Assembly: GCA_902560025.1 (NCBI GenBank)
Contig: CACEKL010000011.1
Coordinates: 1-24,214, forward strand
Length of the DNA stretch: 24,214 nt
Source of the DNA: an uncultured Bacteroidota bacterium
Lineage (GTDB): Bacteria; Bacteroidota; Bacteroidia; Flavobacteriales; Flavobacteriaceae
Direction: 5' to 3'
Shown: positions 8,154 through 15,757 of the stretch, in pieces
Layout of the letters: each line of letters begins with the position of its first letter
How positions within the stretch are numbered: the stretch's first letter is position 1
The notes under the pieces: model-generated
The model's input: the letters and a program-made list of their open reading frames with translations, nothing else
What the model was told of the DNA's origin: nothing
Databases searched by the model: none
Made by a program: the position numbers and the translations under genes

Positions 8154-8961
8154 CAAGGTGAGAACCACATTGATGACAATAAATAGCGTTGTCTTTATGT
8201 TTATCATTTAAACATTCAGCACATACCCTAGTATTAACATCAACTTTTTTCCTTCTTTGAGCCATTTCTGCAGAAATTATTCCAGTTGGAACTGCAATAA
8301 TTCCATAACCAAGTATCATCAGGATTGATGCAAGAAACTTACCTAAACCTGTTAATGGGACAATATCACCATAACCAACAGTTGATATAGTGCTTATACA
8401 CCAATAAATACTCTCAGGAATATTATTAAAACCAGCCTCAGGACCTTCTATTAAATACATTAGGGTTCCAAATAAAATACACATGATTAAAACAAACAGT
8501 AAAAAGATTATAATCTTAGCTCTGCTAACTAATAAAGACCTAACAAGGAAGTTAGACTCACCAATATATCTGGATATGTGAAGAACACGGAAAATTCTTA
8601 GAATTCTAAGTGCTCTAATTGCCATCATTGTTTCTAGTTGAGCTCCAACTATAAATAATGATATATATTTAGGAATAGTAGCCAATAAATCTATAATACC
8701 ATAAAAGCTGAAAATATACTTTCTTGGGTGGTGAATAGATATAACTCTTAATATATATTCAATAGTAAATAATATAGTAATTGTCCATTCAGCAATATTA
8801 AGTATTTCATAGTATTGCTGGTTTATCCAACCAACTGTTTCAAGAGCTACGAGTATAACACTGATTATGATTACTATAATTAATGATATATCAAACACTT
8901 TTCCAGCAGGAGTGTCTGCTTCATATATAATATCATGTATTTTCTGACGTGTTTTATTCAA
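8140..8961 (-). CDS. Voltage-gated-type potassium channel with C-terminal zinc ribbon
   Basis: This 273-residue membrane protein has the six-helix plan of voltage-gated K+ channels. S1 lies near residues 22-42, S2 near 58-75, and S3 near 85-105. S4 is RALRILRIFRVLHISR, with arginines at 116, 119, 122, 125 and 131 in three-residue steps. S5 is near 149-170. A pore helix precedes the selectivity filter TVGYGD at 194-199, and S6 is near 208-230. It is a complete Kv-like subunit, expected to work as a tetramer in the inner membrane. The C-terminus carries C247-x2-C250 and C262-x2-C265, a zinc-ribbon pattern, at the cytoplasmic end. The start is TTG, since MNKTRQKIHDIIYEADTPAGK looks like the normal N-terminus. 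It overlaps the exonuclease gene by 8 bases and miaA by 14. Confidence 0.92.
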   Translation of the reverse strand: MNKTRQKIHDIIYEADTPAGKVFDISLIIVIIISVILVALETVGWINQQYYEILNIAEWTITILFTIEYILRVISIHHPRKYIFSFYGIIDLLATIPKYISLFIVGAQLETMMAIRALRILRIFRVLHISRYIGESNFLVRSLLVSRAKIIIFLLFVLIMCILFGTLMYLIEGPEAGFNNIPESIYWCISTISTVGYGDIVPLTGLGKFLASILMILGYGIIAVPTGIISAEMAQRRKKVDVNTRVCAECLNDKHKDNAIYCHQCGSHLDEDK

Positions 8962-10081
8962 TGTCTGAAAATTTATAAATTTCTTTCAAATTTACTAGTT
9001 TTTTATATCTCTTCTCAGAAATTAGTCTATATACATAGTTTTTAACCCTTTTTGACTCATCCACTTTTACTAATCTAGAATTAATTTTTTTCTCAGAATT
9101 TATATTATTATAAAGCTCAAAATAGCCGAATCCTTCTATAACGCCACTTTTAAATAGAATAAAACTTTTGTCAGCCTCTTTCTTTCCATTAAATGTTATT
9201 ACAAAGTCTGAAAGCTCATTAATTATTTTAGGTTTAGAAATTTTGGAGAAAATCTTGGGATCAACATTATTGTTAATCTTGGGTCTAAGAGAATTAATCT
9301 CTTGAAGAGTTTTCAAAATTGCAATGTGAACATTGCCTGTAGGATGTACCTTAATTGTTTTAAAATTATTCTGAACGTACTTTGGTATGAATTTTTTACT
9401 AGTAAATAACTTAATTAGTTTATTCTTAATATCCTTACTAAAATCAATATAAACTAATTCGTTGCTCTCATTATATATATAGAAGACTCCTGTGTTTTCC
9501 TTGAGATTATCTATAACGTCTTTAAAAATGTTATCCATTTTTTCCCCAGGGAATTCGACGATACTTTTTCTTATTATTTCTTGCTTAACATCTTTTTCTA
9601 AAAGAATTTTAAATAACTCAACAGTCGCAATTGCATCTCCACTTGCACGATGTCTATCCTTAATTGGAATTCCAAGACTTCTGGATAGTCTTCCAAGTTT
9701 ATAAGATTGCTGGTCTGGAAGTAATTCTTGAGATAAAATAACTGTACAAATAGATTTCATTGAAAAATCAAATCCTAGCCTCTTAAATTCTAATTGTAAA
9801 ATTCTATAATCAAACTGAGCATTATGAGCAACTAGAACAGAATCAGAGGTTATTTCAATGACTCTCTTAGCTATTTCATGAAATTTAGGAGCCGTCTTAA
9901 GCATCTTTGATGAAATTCCAGTAAGTTTTTCTACATAAGGATGTATCTCTTTTTCAGGGTTTACTAGGCTTATAAACTGATCAGTAATAGAGACACCATC
10001 AAATTTGTAGATGGCAATCTCAATTATCGATTCCTCATTAAATTTTCCACCTGTAGCTTCAAGGTCAACTATTGTATACAT
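8954..10081 (-). CDS. DnaQ-like 3'-5' exonuclease with degenerate GIY-YIG domain
   Basis: The first 165 or so residues of this 375-residue protein are a DEDDh exonuclease. They show TIVDLEATGG (D6, E8), VAHNAQFDY (D91) and DRHRASGDA (H144, D149), so the catalytic set is complete. Residues from about 195 to 270 align by eye with the UvrC-type GIY-YIG module (TGVFYIYNESNELVYID). However, YIG has become YID, the usual Lys-Lys-Arg after the motif is NKL, and the GSE-type catalytic glutamate position reads GNV. A C-terminal part containing SFILFKSGVIEGFGYFELY is kept. It probably trims DNA ends in repair or replication. I start at ATG 10081 rather than the TTG one codon upstream, because it gives a TGATG junction with the preceding yggS stop. 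Confidence 0.88.
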   Translation of the reverse strand: MYTIVDLEATGGKFNEESIIEIAIYKFDGVSITDQFISLVNPEKEIHPYVEKLTGISSKMLKTAPKFHEIAKRVIEITSDSVLVAHNAQFDYRILQLEFKRLGFDFSMKSICTVILSQELLPDQQSYKLGRLSRSLGIPIKDRHRASGDAIATVELFKILLEKDVKQEIIRKSIVEFPGEKMDNIFKDVIDNLKENTGVFYIYNESNELVYIDFSKDIKNKLIKLFTSKKFIPKYVQNNFKTIKVHPTGNVHIAILKTLQEINSLRPKINNNVDPKIFSKISKPKIINELSDFVITFNGKKEADKSFILFKSGVIEGFGYFELYNNINSEKKINSRLVKVDESKRVKNYVYRLISEKRYKKLVNLKEIYKFSDIE

Positions 10082-10731
10082 CAATAACTTCTTTTTCCGA
10101 AAATTTTACTACCAACCCTTATCATATTTGATCCCTTCTCAATTGCTAACCTATAGTCATCGCTCATACCAATTGATAAAATTTTTAATTTAGAATTCTT
10201 CAAACTCATTCTATCATATAATTCCTTAATTTGAGAAAATTCATCACTTATTTTTTGTTGATCTTCAGTAAAACTTGCCATACCCATTAACCCAACAATA
10301 TTAATATTCTCATATTTTTGAATATCTGAATAAAAATCCTCTAGAAGGCTTGTCTCTAGCCCAAATTTCGTCTCTTCTGAAGAAATTTTAAGTTGTATTA
10401 GGCAATCAATTTTTCTATTAGATTTTTTAGCACATTTATCTATTTCTATTGCTAATGAAATTCTGTCTAGCGAATGTATCAATGAGATAAAATTTGATAT
10501 ATACTTCACCTTATTTTTTTGAAGATGTCCGATCATGTGCCACTCGATATCATCTGGCAATAGTTGCTGTTTTTCAACAATTTCTTGAACTCTGTTTTCT
10601 CCAAAGATCTTTTGATTAGAGTTATATGCTTCTTTTATTTCATCTATTGATCTAGTCTTGGAGACTGCGACTAATTTGACTTGATCGCTTATTTCCTCTT
10701 TTATATTTAAGATATTATCTTTTATACTCAT
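10081..10731 (-). CDS. YggS family pyridoxal phosphate homeostasis protein
   Basis: This 216-residue protein is the single-domain PLP-binding TIM barrel of the YggS/PLPBP (YBL036C) family, which buffers cellular PLP and affects amino-acid homeostasis without a known catalytic turnover. LVAVSKTRS contains the expected PLP lysine (K25). FGENRVQE, WHMIGHLQKNKVK and the C-terminal IGMSDDYRLAIEKGSNMIRVG (phosphate-binding) with FGKR complete the family pattern. Its ATG overlaps the oxidoreductase stop as ATGA, and its TGA touches the exonuclease ATG as TGATG, so translation of the three is probably coupled. Confidence 0.95.
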   Translation of the reverse strand: MSIKDNILNIKEEISDQVKLVAVSKTRSIDEIKEAYNSNQKIFGENRVQEIVEKQQLLPDDIEWHMIGHLQKNKVKYISNFISLIHSLDRISLAIEIDKCAKKSNRKIDCLIQLKISSEETKFGLETSLLEDFYSDIQKYENINIVGLMGMASFTEDQQKISDEFSQIKELYDRMSLKNSKLKILSIGMSDDYRLAIEKGSNMIRVGSKIFGKRSY

Positions 10732-11684
10732 AGTTGACTCATTATCTCTTCAGCTACTTCTAGAGCTAAAAGGCCATCTCTAAGTGGAACTTTTGATTCA
10801 GAATTGTTATGAATAGACTCAAAGAAATCAATTAACTCTGATTCAATTGAATTAATTTCAACTAGTTCAGGTGTTTCAAAAAATATTACTTTTTCTTCAC
10901 CAACATTATTTTTGATGATAATTGAACTATCTGAATCATTAGGTTCCTTTCCTCTTATTCTAACTACTTGATAATCTTTCTCCAAGAAGTTAATAGAAAT
11001 GTATGCATCCTCTTGGAAAATTCTAGTTTTTCTCATTTTTTTGAGAGAAATTCTACTTGATGTTAGATTTGCAATACACCCATTTTCAAACTCAATTCTT
11101 GCATTTGCTATATCAGGAGTAGTACTGATTATAGATACTCCAGAAGCATTAATTTTTTTAACTTTTGAGTTTACAACTTTTAAAACAATATCTATATCGT
11201 GGATCATTAGATCCATTATTACAGATACATCAGTCCCTCTTGGATTAAAATCTGAAAGTCTATGGGACTCAATAAATTTTGGATTTTTTATAAATCTGTT
11301 ACAAGAGATGAATGCCTGGTTATATCTCTCTACAAATCCAACTTGACCAACTATTTTATTCTTTGATGCTAAATCATTAATAATTTGGGCCTCATTGGAG
11401 TTTGATGTTAATGGTTTTTCAACAAATATATGTTTCCCAGCTTCAATACATTTTTTAGCAATTTCAAAATGAGTAGTTGTCGGGGATACTATAATTGCAG
11501 CGTCAATATCTTTAAGCAATAGGTCTAAATCATTATAGTATTTATAACCATATTCTGATGAAAGCTTTTTTGAATTAGTTTCATCAGTATCATAAAATCC
11601 TATTAAATTTTGATTTGATGAATTAATAATTTTTAGATGAATCTTACCTAGATGTCCAGCTCCAATTACACCAACTTTTATCAT
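10728..11684 (-). CDS. Gfo/Idh/MocA family NAD(P)-dependent oxidoreductase
   Basis: This 318-residue protein has the Rossmann start VGVIGAGHLGKIH, the substrate/cofactor motif VEKPLTSN (E89-K90-P91) and DLMIHDIDIVLKVV, where the His is the usual catalytic residue of the family. The C-terminal alpha/beta domain contains INASGVSIISTTPDIANARI and NLTSSRISLKKMRKTR. A single-copy form of this protein is common in Flavobacteriia. Some relatives with the DLMIHDID motif oxidise UDP-GlcNAc for lipid A (GnnA-type), but I see no lipid A gene here and leave the substrate open. It leads the six-gene overlapping operon ending at the M20 peptidase. TATTTTTA lies at -12 to -5 from its ATG. Confidence 0.9.
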   Translation of the reverse strand: MIKVGVIGAGHLGKIHLKIINSSNQNLIGFYDTDETNSKKLSSEYGYKYYNDLDLLLKDIDAAIIVSPTTTHFEIAKKCIEAGKHIFVEKPLTSNSNEAQIINDLASKNKIVGQVGFVERYNQAFISCNRFIKNPKFIESHRLSDFNPRGTDVSVIMDLMIHDIDIVLKVVNSKVKKINASGVSIISTTPDIANARIEFENGCIANLTSSRISLKKMRKTRIFQEDAYISINFLEKDYQVVRIRGKEPNDSDSSIIIKNNVGEEKVIFFETPELVEINSIESELIDFFESIHNNSESKVPLRDGLLALEVAEEIMSQL

Positions 11685-11688
11685 TTGC

Positions 11689-11696
11689 TAAAAATA
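11689..11696 (-). promoter_or_regulatory. Putative leaderless -10 element of the Gfo/Idh operon (TATTTTTA)
   Basis: On the minus strand TATTTTTA occupies -12 to -5 relative to the A of the ATG at 11684. Taking that A as +1, the hexamer TATTTT sits at -12 to -7, the textbook -10 position. This predicts transcription starting at the start codon. The basis is sequence pattern only. Confidence 0.35.
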
Positions 11697-11742
11697 CAAT
11701 CTTCTTTTGGAATAATCGAGTATTAATTTAATATTAGCATAA

Positions 11743-12384
11743 TTGGAAGATAATTTTAAACATAAAGGAAGACGAAGAATTCTAGCATCAGAATTAAGAG
11801 AAAAAGGCATTAAAGATCAGAGAATTCTCAGTGCTATTGAAAACATACCTAGACATTTATTTATTGATCCTGGGCTTTCAGAACAAGCATATATTGACAA
11901 GGCGCTTCCAATAGAAAATGATCAAACTATATCACAGCCATATACTGTAGCCTTCCAGACACAACTTCTTAACCCATCAGCTAGTGAAAAAATTTTAGAA
12001 ATTGGTACAGGCTCTGGTTATCAAACTGCAGTTCTAGATTATTTAAATCTAGATATATATACAATCGAGAGAGACCATGCCTTATATAGATCTACATCTA
12101 ATCTATTTGATAAGATGAAAATTAAACCTAAAAAATTTATTTATGGAGATGGCTTTAATGGAATGCAAGATCATTCACCTTTTGATGGTATAATAGTAAC
12201 AGCAGGTTCACCAGTAATCCCAAAGAAACTTGTAATGCAGTTAAAAATAGGAGGTAGGTTAATAATTCCTGTTGGAAAAGATGTACAAGTCATGACAAAA
12301 ATTATTAGGATTTCAGAAAATGAATTAAAAAAAGAAACCTTTGGAAATTTCCGATTTGTTCCTATGCTAAAAAATAAAAACTAA
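11743..12384 (+). CDS. pcm: Protein-L-isoaspartate O-methyltransferase
   Basis: This 213-residue SAM-dependent methyltransferase repairs isoaspartyl residues in damaged proteins. The N-terminal part contains IPRHLFIDP, ALPIENDQTISQPYTVAFQT (the substrate-binding signature of Pcm) and the SAM motif I LEIGTGSGYQTAVL near residue 85. FDGIIVTAGSPVIPKKLVMQL and GGRLIIPVG are the later motifs. The start is TTG, because MEDNFKHKGRRRILASELR matches the normal N-terminus and no ATG lies close by. It is divergent from the oxidoreductase across 58 bp. Its TAA interlocks with the smpB stop in CTAA (12381-12384). Confidence 0.95.
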   Translation: MEDNFKHKGRRRILASELREKGIKDQRILSAIENIPRHLFIDPGLSEQAYIDKALPIENDQTISQPYTVAFQTQLLNPSASEKILEIGTGSGYQTAVLDYLNLDIYTIERDHALYRSTSNLFDKMKIKPKKFIYGDGFNGMQDHSPFDGIIVTAGSPVIPKKLVMQLKIGGRLIIPVGKDVQVMTKIIRISENELKKETFGNFRFVPMLKNKN

Positions 12385-12839
12385 TTATTGAAGTTCTTTT
12401 TAATTCTTTTTAGACTTATCTTATTTTCTCTGTCTTTAATCACATTTCTTTTATCAAACTCTCTTTTACCTTTTGCAACAGATATGTTAAGCTTTGCTAT
12501 TCCTTTTTTACTAATAAAAAGAGAAGTTGCAACGACGGTAATTCCAATATCACGAACGTCTTTTTCAATTTTTTTTAACTCTTGTCTATTAAGAAGTAGT
12601 TTTCTCTTTCTTTTTGGATCATAATTTTGCTCACTTGAGTTCTCATATTGATCAATATGAAGATTGATCACGAATAGTTCACCGTCAGTATATTCACAAT
12701 ATGAATTATTAAGCGATGCTTTAGAATTTCTTATTGATTTTATCTCATTTCCAGTCAATACAATCCCACAAGTATAACTATCTAGTAACGAGTAATCATA
12801 CTTAGCTTTTTTATTTTTTATATTAACTGAACTATTCAT
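12381..12839 (-). CDS. smpB: SsrA-binding protein SmpB
   Basis: This 152-residue protein is the tmRNA partner in trans-translation, which frees ribosomes stalled on broken mRNAs. Motifs are IKNKKAKYDYSLLDSYTCGI, LTGNEIKSIR (normally GTEIKS), a strand-rich core with PKRKRKLLLNRQELKKI, and the basic C-terminal tail KGKREFDKRNVIKDRE, which enters the mRNA path. The length is typical. No tmRNA gene (ssrA) is visible in the window. The gene lies 45 bp from the divergent GNAT gene. TAATTTTA occupies -12 to -5 from its ATG, a possible leaderless promoter. Confidence 0.96.
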   Translation of the reverse strand: MNSSVNIKNKKAKYDYSLLDSYTCGIVLTGNEIKSIRNSKASLNNSYCEYTDGELFVINLHIDQYENSSEQNYDPKRKRKLLLNRQELKKIEKDVRDIGITVVATSLFISKKGIAKLNISVAKGKREFDKRNVIKDRENKISLKRIKKNFNN

Positions 12840-12843
12840 GATG

Positions 12844-12851
12844 TAAAATTA
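12844..12851 (-). promoter_or_regulatory. Putative leaderless -10 element of smpB (TAATTTTA)
   Basis: The minus strand reads TAATTTTA at -12 to -5 from the smpB ATG (A at 12839), the same spacing seen before three other transcript-leading genes here. It is inferred as a promoter with its start site at the initiation codon. No consistent -33 box is seen. Confidence 0.35.
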
Positions 12852-12872
12852 CAAATTTGAAATCGAATAATT

Positions 12873-12880
12873 TATATTTA
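12873..12880 (+). promoter_or_regulatory. Putative leaderless -10 element of the GNAT gene (TATATTTA)
   Basis: TATATTTA lies at -12 to -5 from the ATG at 12885, again the exact -10 position if transcription starts at the A of the start codon. Confidence 0.35.
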
Positions 12881-12884
12881 TAAT

Positions 12885-13338
12885 ATGGTCGAAATAAGGA
12901 CTGCTCATATAGAAGACTTTAAATTTTTGAGTAAAATATTTTCTTTAAATGTTCCAAAATACTTTGATGATAAAGAATTAGATGATTTTAAAAAATATTT
13001 TATTAAAAAATGTTAAGACTTACTCTATTATTAAACTTAACAATAAAATTATCGGAGGAGCTGGCTATGTTATGGAGAACGAATCAACAGGAAGAATAAC
13101 GTGGTCATTTATTCATCCTAATTTTCATAGACAAGGATTTGGAAAAAAAATCGTAGTTCATTGCATGAATAGCCTCAAGGATTTCAAAAGTTTAGAGAAA
13201 ATAGAGGTTAATACATCTAACCTTGGATTTAAATTTTACAGAGCTTTAGGATTTGAATCAGAGTATGTAAAAAAAGATTATTGGTCTCAAGGTATAGACC
13301 TTTATTTTATGAGCCTAAAAATTTCAAAGAGATCTTAA
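12885..13338 (+). CDS. GNAT family N-acetyltransferase, interrupted by a single-base frameshift
   Basis: Two overlapping frames together encode one GNAT protein. The first runs from ATG 12885 (MVEIRTAHIEDFKFLSKIF) and ends at the TAA at 13014-13016. The second continues as NVKTYSIIKLNNKIIGGAGYV to the TAA ending at 13338. Removing one A from the six-A run at 13005-13010 joins them into a 150-residue protein of normal GNAT length. It has the acetyl-CoA loop HRQGFGKKI and the later strand GFKFYRALGFESEYV. The acceptor substrate is unknown. The break may be a sequencing or assembly error, a true recent pseudogene, or a site rescued by slippage. Good conservation on both sides of the break argues against old decay. 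Confidence 0.75.
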
Positions 13339-13431
13339 AATAAGAAATGTTTATAACTAGTTGATTTATATAATGAGAAACAAACAAAGTAGAGTTGCTA
13401 TTTTATTAATTTAGCACTTTAATTCTCTGAA

Positions 13432-14703
13432 ATGAATAGTCAAGAAAAAATATTTAGTTTAATTGAAAAAGAAAAAACTAGACAACTTGGTGGACTTGAA
13501 TTAATTGCATCTGAAAACTTTACTAGTGACGATGTTATGAAGGCAACTGGATCTATTCTAACAAATAAGTATGCTGAAGGTTATCCGGGTAAAAGATATT
13601 ATGGAGGTTGTGAAGTAGTAGATCAAATAGAGCTAATTGCAATTGATAGATTAAAAGAGTTATTTAAAGTTGAATATGCAAATGTGCAACCTCACTCAGG
13701 TTCTCAAGCTAACACGGCTGTATTTGATGCTTTTCTCAAGCCAGGGGATAAGATATTAGGTCTTGATCTTTCTCATGGTGGGCATTTAACTCATGGTTCT
13801 AATGTTAATTTTTCAGGTAAAATATATACATCTAGTTTTTATGGTGTAACTAAAGAAGGAACTTTTGATTACAGTGAAATTCTAACAAAAGCTAAGGAGG
13901 TTATGCCTAATTTAATAATTGTTGGAGCTTCAGCATATTCAAGAGATATTGATTTTTCAAAATTTAGAGAAATTGCTGATGAAGTTGGAGCTTTTCTTCA
14001 TGCAGATATTGCTCACCCATCAGGTTTGATTGCAAAAGGCTTTTTAAGTGATCCAGTTCCTTATTGTCATGTTATTACCTCAACTACCCACAAAACTCTT
14101 AGAGGCCCAAGAGGCGGTATAATAATGATGGGTAAAGATTTTGATAATCCCTTTGGTTTAAAACTTAAAAATGGAAATTTAAAAAAAATGTCATCTGTTC
14201 TTGACTCTGCTATTTTCCCTGGAAATCAAGGTGGTCCATTAGAACATGTAATTGCTGCAAAAGGAATTGCTTTTGGTGAAGCCTTAGAAACAAACTTTAA
14301 AAAATACATTGGTCAAGTAATAATTAATGCTAAAAGGTTATCAGAAAATCTTACCAATATGGGGTATAACATTGTCTCAGGTGGAACAGATAACCACTTA
14401 ATGCTTATTGACTTAAGAAATAAAAATATTACTGGAAAGGAAGCCGAAAGAGTGCTTGGTATTTCAAATATTACTGTAAATAAGAATATGGTGCCTTTTG
14501 ATGATCAATCACCCTTTGTTACTAGTGGCATTAGAATTGGTACTCCTGCTATTACTACAAGAGGACTTAAGGAGCAGGATATGGATTTTGTTGCAGAAAC
14601 TATTAACTCGTCAATAGAAAATTCTAAGAAAGAAAATCTCTTAATTGATATTGGCAAGAAAGTAGAATCTTATATGATAGACAGGCCTTTATTTAATAGC
14701 TAG
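13432..14703 (+). CDS. glyA: Serine hydroxymethyltransferase
   Basis: This 423-residue PLP enzyme converts serine and tetrahydrofolate to glycine and 5,10-methylene-THF, the main one-carbon source. The start region [61 protein letters not shown] and [13 protein letters not shown] with the PLP lysine K221 are all intact, and so is [13 protein letters not shown] near the end. The length matches the family. The 93 bp upstream (13339-13431) hold no larger gene, and I see no clear promoter or riboswitch in them. TAATTC occupies -12 to -7. The gene ends 3 bp from the convergent glutamine cyclotransferase. Confidence 0.98.
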   Translation: MNSQEKIFSLIEKEKTRQLGGLELIASENFTSDDVMKATGSILTNKYAEGYPGKRYYGGCEVVDQIELIAIDRLKELFKVEYANVQPHSGSQANTAVFDAFLKPGDKILGLDLSHGGHLTHGSNVNFSGKIYTSSFYGVTKEGTFDYSEILTKAKEVMPNLIIVGASAYSRDIDFSKFREIADEVGAFLHADIAHPSGLIAKGFLSDPVPYCHVITSTTHKTLRGPRGGIIMMGKDFDNPFGLKLKNGNLKKMSSVLDSAIFPGNQGGPLEHVIAAKGIAFGEALETNFKKYIGQVIINAKRLSENLTNMGYNIVSGGTDNHLMLIDLRNKNITGKEAERVLGISNITVNKNMVPFDDQSPFVTSGIRIGTPAITTRGLKEQDMDFVAETINSSIENSKKENLLIDIGKKVESYMIDRPLFNS

Positions 14704-14706
14704 AGA

Positions 14707-15723
14707 TTATTTTTTACTATAAATTTTTACTTCAAATAACTTATTCCAGTTTTTTCCAGTAACAAATAATCTTCCGTTAAGCTCTGCTATACCATTCATT
14801 ACATCTGTTTCAGGGGTGTTTAAAACTCTATTTCTAATACCAGTAAAATCTATTACACTTTCAACGGCCCCATTCTTAGGATTAATAATAATAATAACAT
14901 CTCTGTTTTGCTGATAAGTGTTTGCATAAATTTTTCCATCAATATATTCTAACTCATTAATATTTTTAATCCTTGATTTATCTGTCATAACATCAATAAA
15001 ATCAATTTCTTCAAGTGTATCAGGGTTTAATCTCCATATCTTGCTTGTTCCGTCAGATTTATATATATATTCACCATCGTTAGTTAATCCCCATCCCTCA
15101 ATACTCTTATTATAATCAAAACTTCCTATTTTATTAAAATCAAGATCATATATAAAGCCAATTTTATTTCTCCATGTTAATTGAAATATTTTATCATTTA
15201 AAATTGTCAAACCTTCAGCAAAATACTCATAGTTAAGATTTAGAACTTTTAGTATTTCTCCATTATTTAAATTAACTTTTCTTAATGAGGACTTGCCATT
15301 TAGTCCTGTACTTTCATATAAGTTATTCCCGTAAAATTCTAGTCCTTGAGTATAAGCATTTTGATCATGGTTATACTCCTTAATAATTTCATAAGTCATT
15401 ATCTCAGGTTCCTTATTTGAGTAAACATCAAAACTTCTATTTATTGAATGCTCTGTTCCGTTAGAGTATATCTTAACTTTTGCTAAGTTCTCACCTAATT
15501 TTATGTCTTTTAGAGTAGTCTCACTATCTACTTCTTTTTCATTTAAGTAATATGCTACTGAGTCAATAACTTGTCCTGATTTTGATTCTATAACAATTTT
15601 GATATTGTCTCCATTGGAGATTGTTTTGTCGGATGAGCTAATATTTATTTTAAAATCTTTATCACCAGAGCTTTGACAGTTAAATATTAATAATGGAAAT
15701 AAAAAAACAACTGTATATTTCAT
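14707..15723 (-). CDS. Glutaminyl-peptide cyclotransferase-like lipoprotein
   Basis: This 338-residue protein begins with a lipoprotein signal (KYTVVFLFPLLIFNC, lipobox cysteine C16), so it should be anchored in the cell envelope. Residues from about 20 to 105 look like a beta-rich spacer domain. The rest is the five-bladed propeller of the plant/bacterial-type glutamine cyclotransferase family: AYTQGLEFYGNNLYESTG, FAEGLTILNDKIFQLTWRN, EGWGLTNDGEYIYKSDGT, NINELEYIDGKIYANTYQQ and DVMNGIAEL. The family turns N-terminal glutamine of peptides into pyroglutamate. Its role in Bacteroidota is not well defined. The gene is divergent from the SDR gene across only 34 bp. Confidence 0.88.
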   Translation of the reverse strand: MKYTVVFLFPLLIFNCQSSGDKDFKINISSSDKTISNGDNIKIVIESKSGQVIDSVAYYLNEKEVDSETTLKDIKLGENLAKVKIYSNGTEHSINRSFDVYSNKEPEIMTYEIIKEYNHDQNAYTQGLEFYGNNLYESTGLNGKSSLRKVNLNNGEILKVLNLNYEYFAEGLTILNDKIFQLTWRNKIGFIYDLDFNKIGSFDYNKSIEGWGLTNDGEYIYKSDGTSKIWRLNPDTLEEIDFIDVMTDKSRIKNINELEYIDGKIYANTYQQNRDVIIIINPKNGAVESVIDFTGIRNRVLNTPETDVMNGIAELNGRLFVTGKNWNKLFEVKIYSKK

Positions 15724-15727
15724 GTAT

Positions 15728-15735
15728 TAAATTTA
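15728..15735 (-). promoter_or_regulatory. Putative leaderless -10 element of the cyclotransferase gene (TAAATTTA)
   Basis: The minus strand has TAAATTTA at -12 to -5 from the ATG at 15723. The element is palindromic. A second element, TATATTTA (15743-15750), faces the divergent SDR gene 7 bases before its ATG, so both promoters would fit inside the 34-bp gap. Confidence 0.35.
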
Positions 15736-15757
15736 TAACTAATATATTTAATAAATA

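Noticed and set aside
8154..8207. Upstream start for miaA adding 18 residues.
   Set aside because: The extra segment re-reads the channel's zinc-ribbon coding region in another frame, and the ATG at 8153 gives the normal MiaA N-terminus.
13339..13431. A 13-codon ORF (13373-13414, starting MRNKQSR) and a possible riboswitch upstream of glyA.
   Set aside because: The ORF is too short to support, and there is no codon-run typical of attenuation leaders. The 93-bp gap is too small and lacks a recognisable glycine or other riboswitch core, or a terminator hairpin.
14701..14740. Intrinsic terminator between glyA and the cyclotransferase gene.
   Set aside because: There is a T-rich stretch but no GC-rich stem before it. 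No junction in the window shows a convincing hairpin plus T-run.
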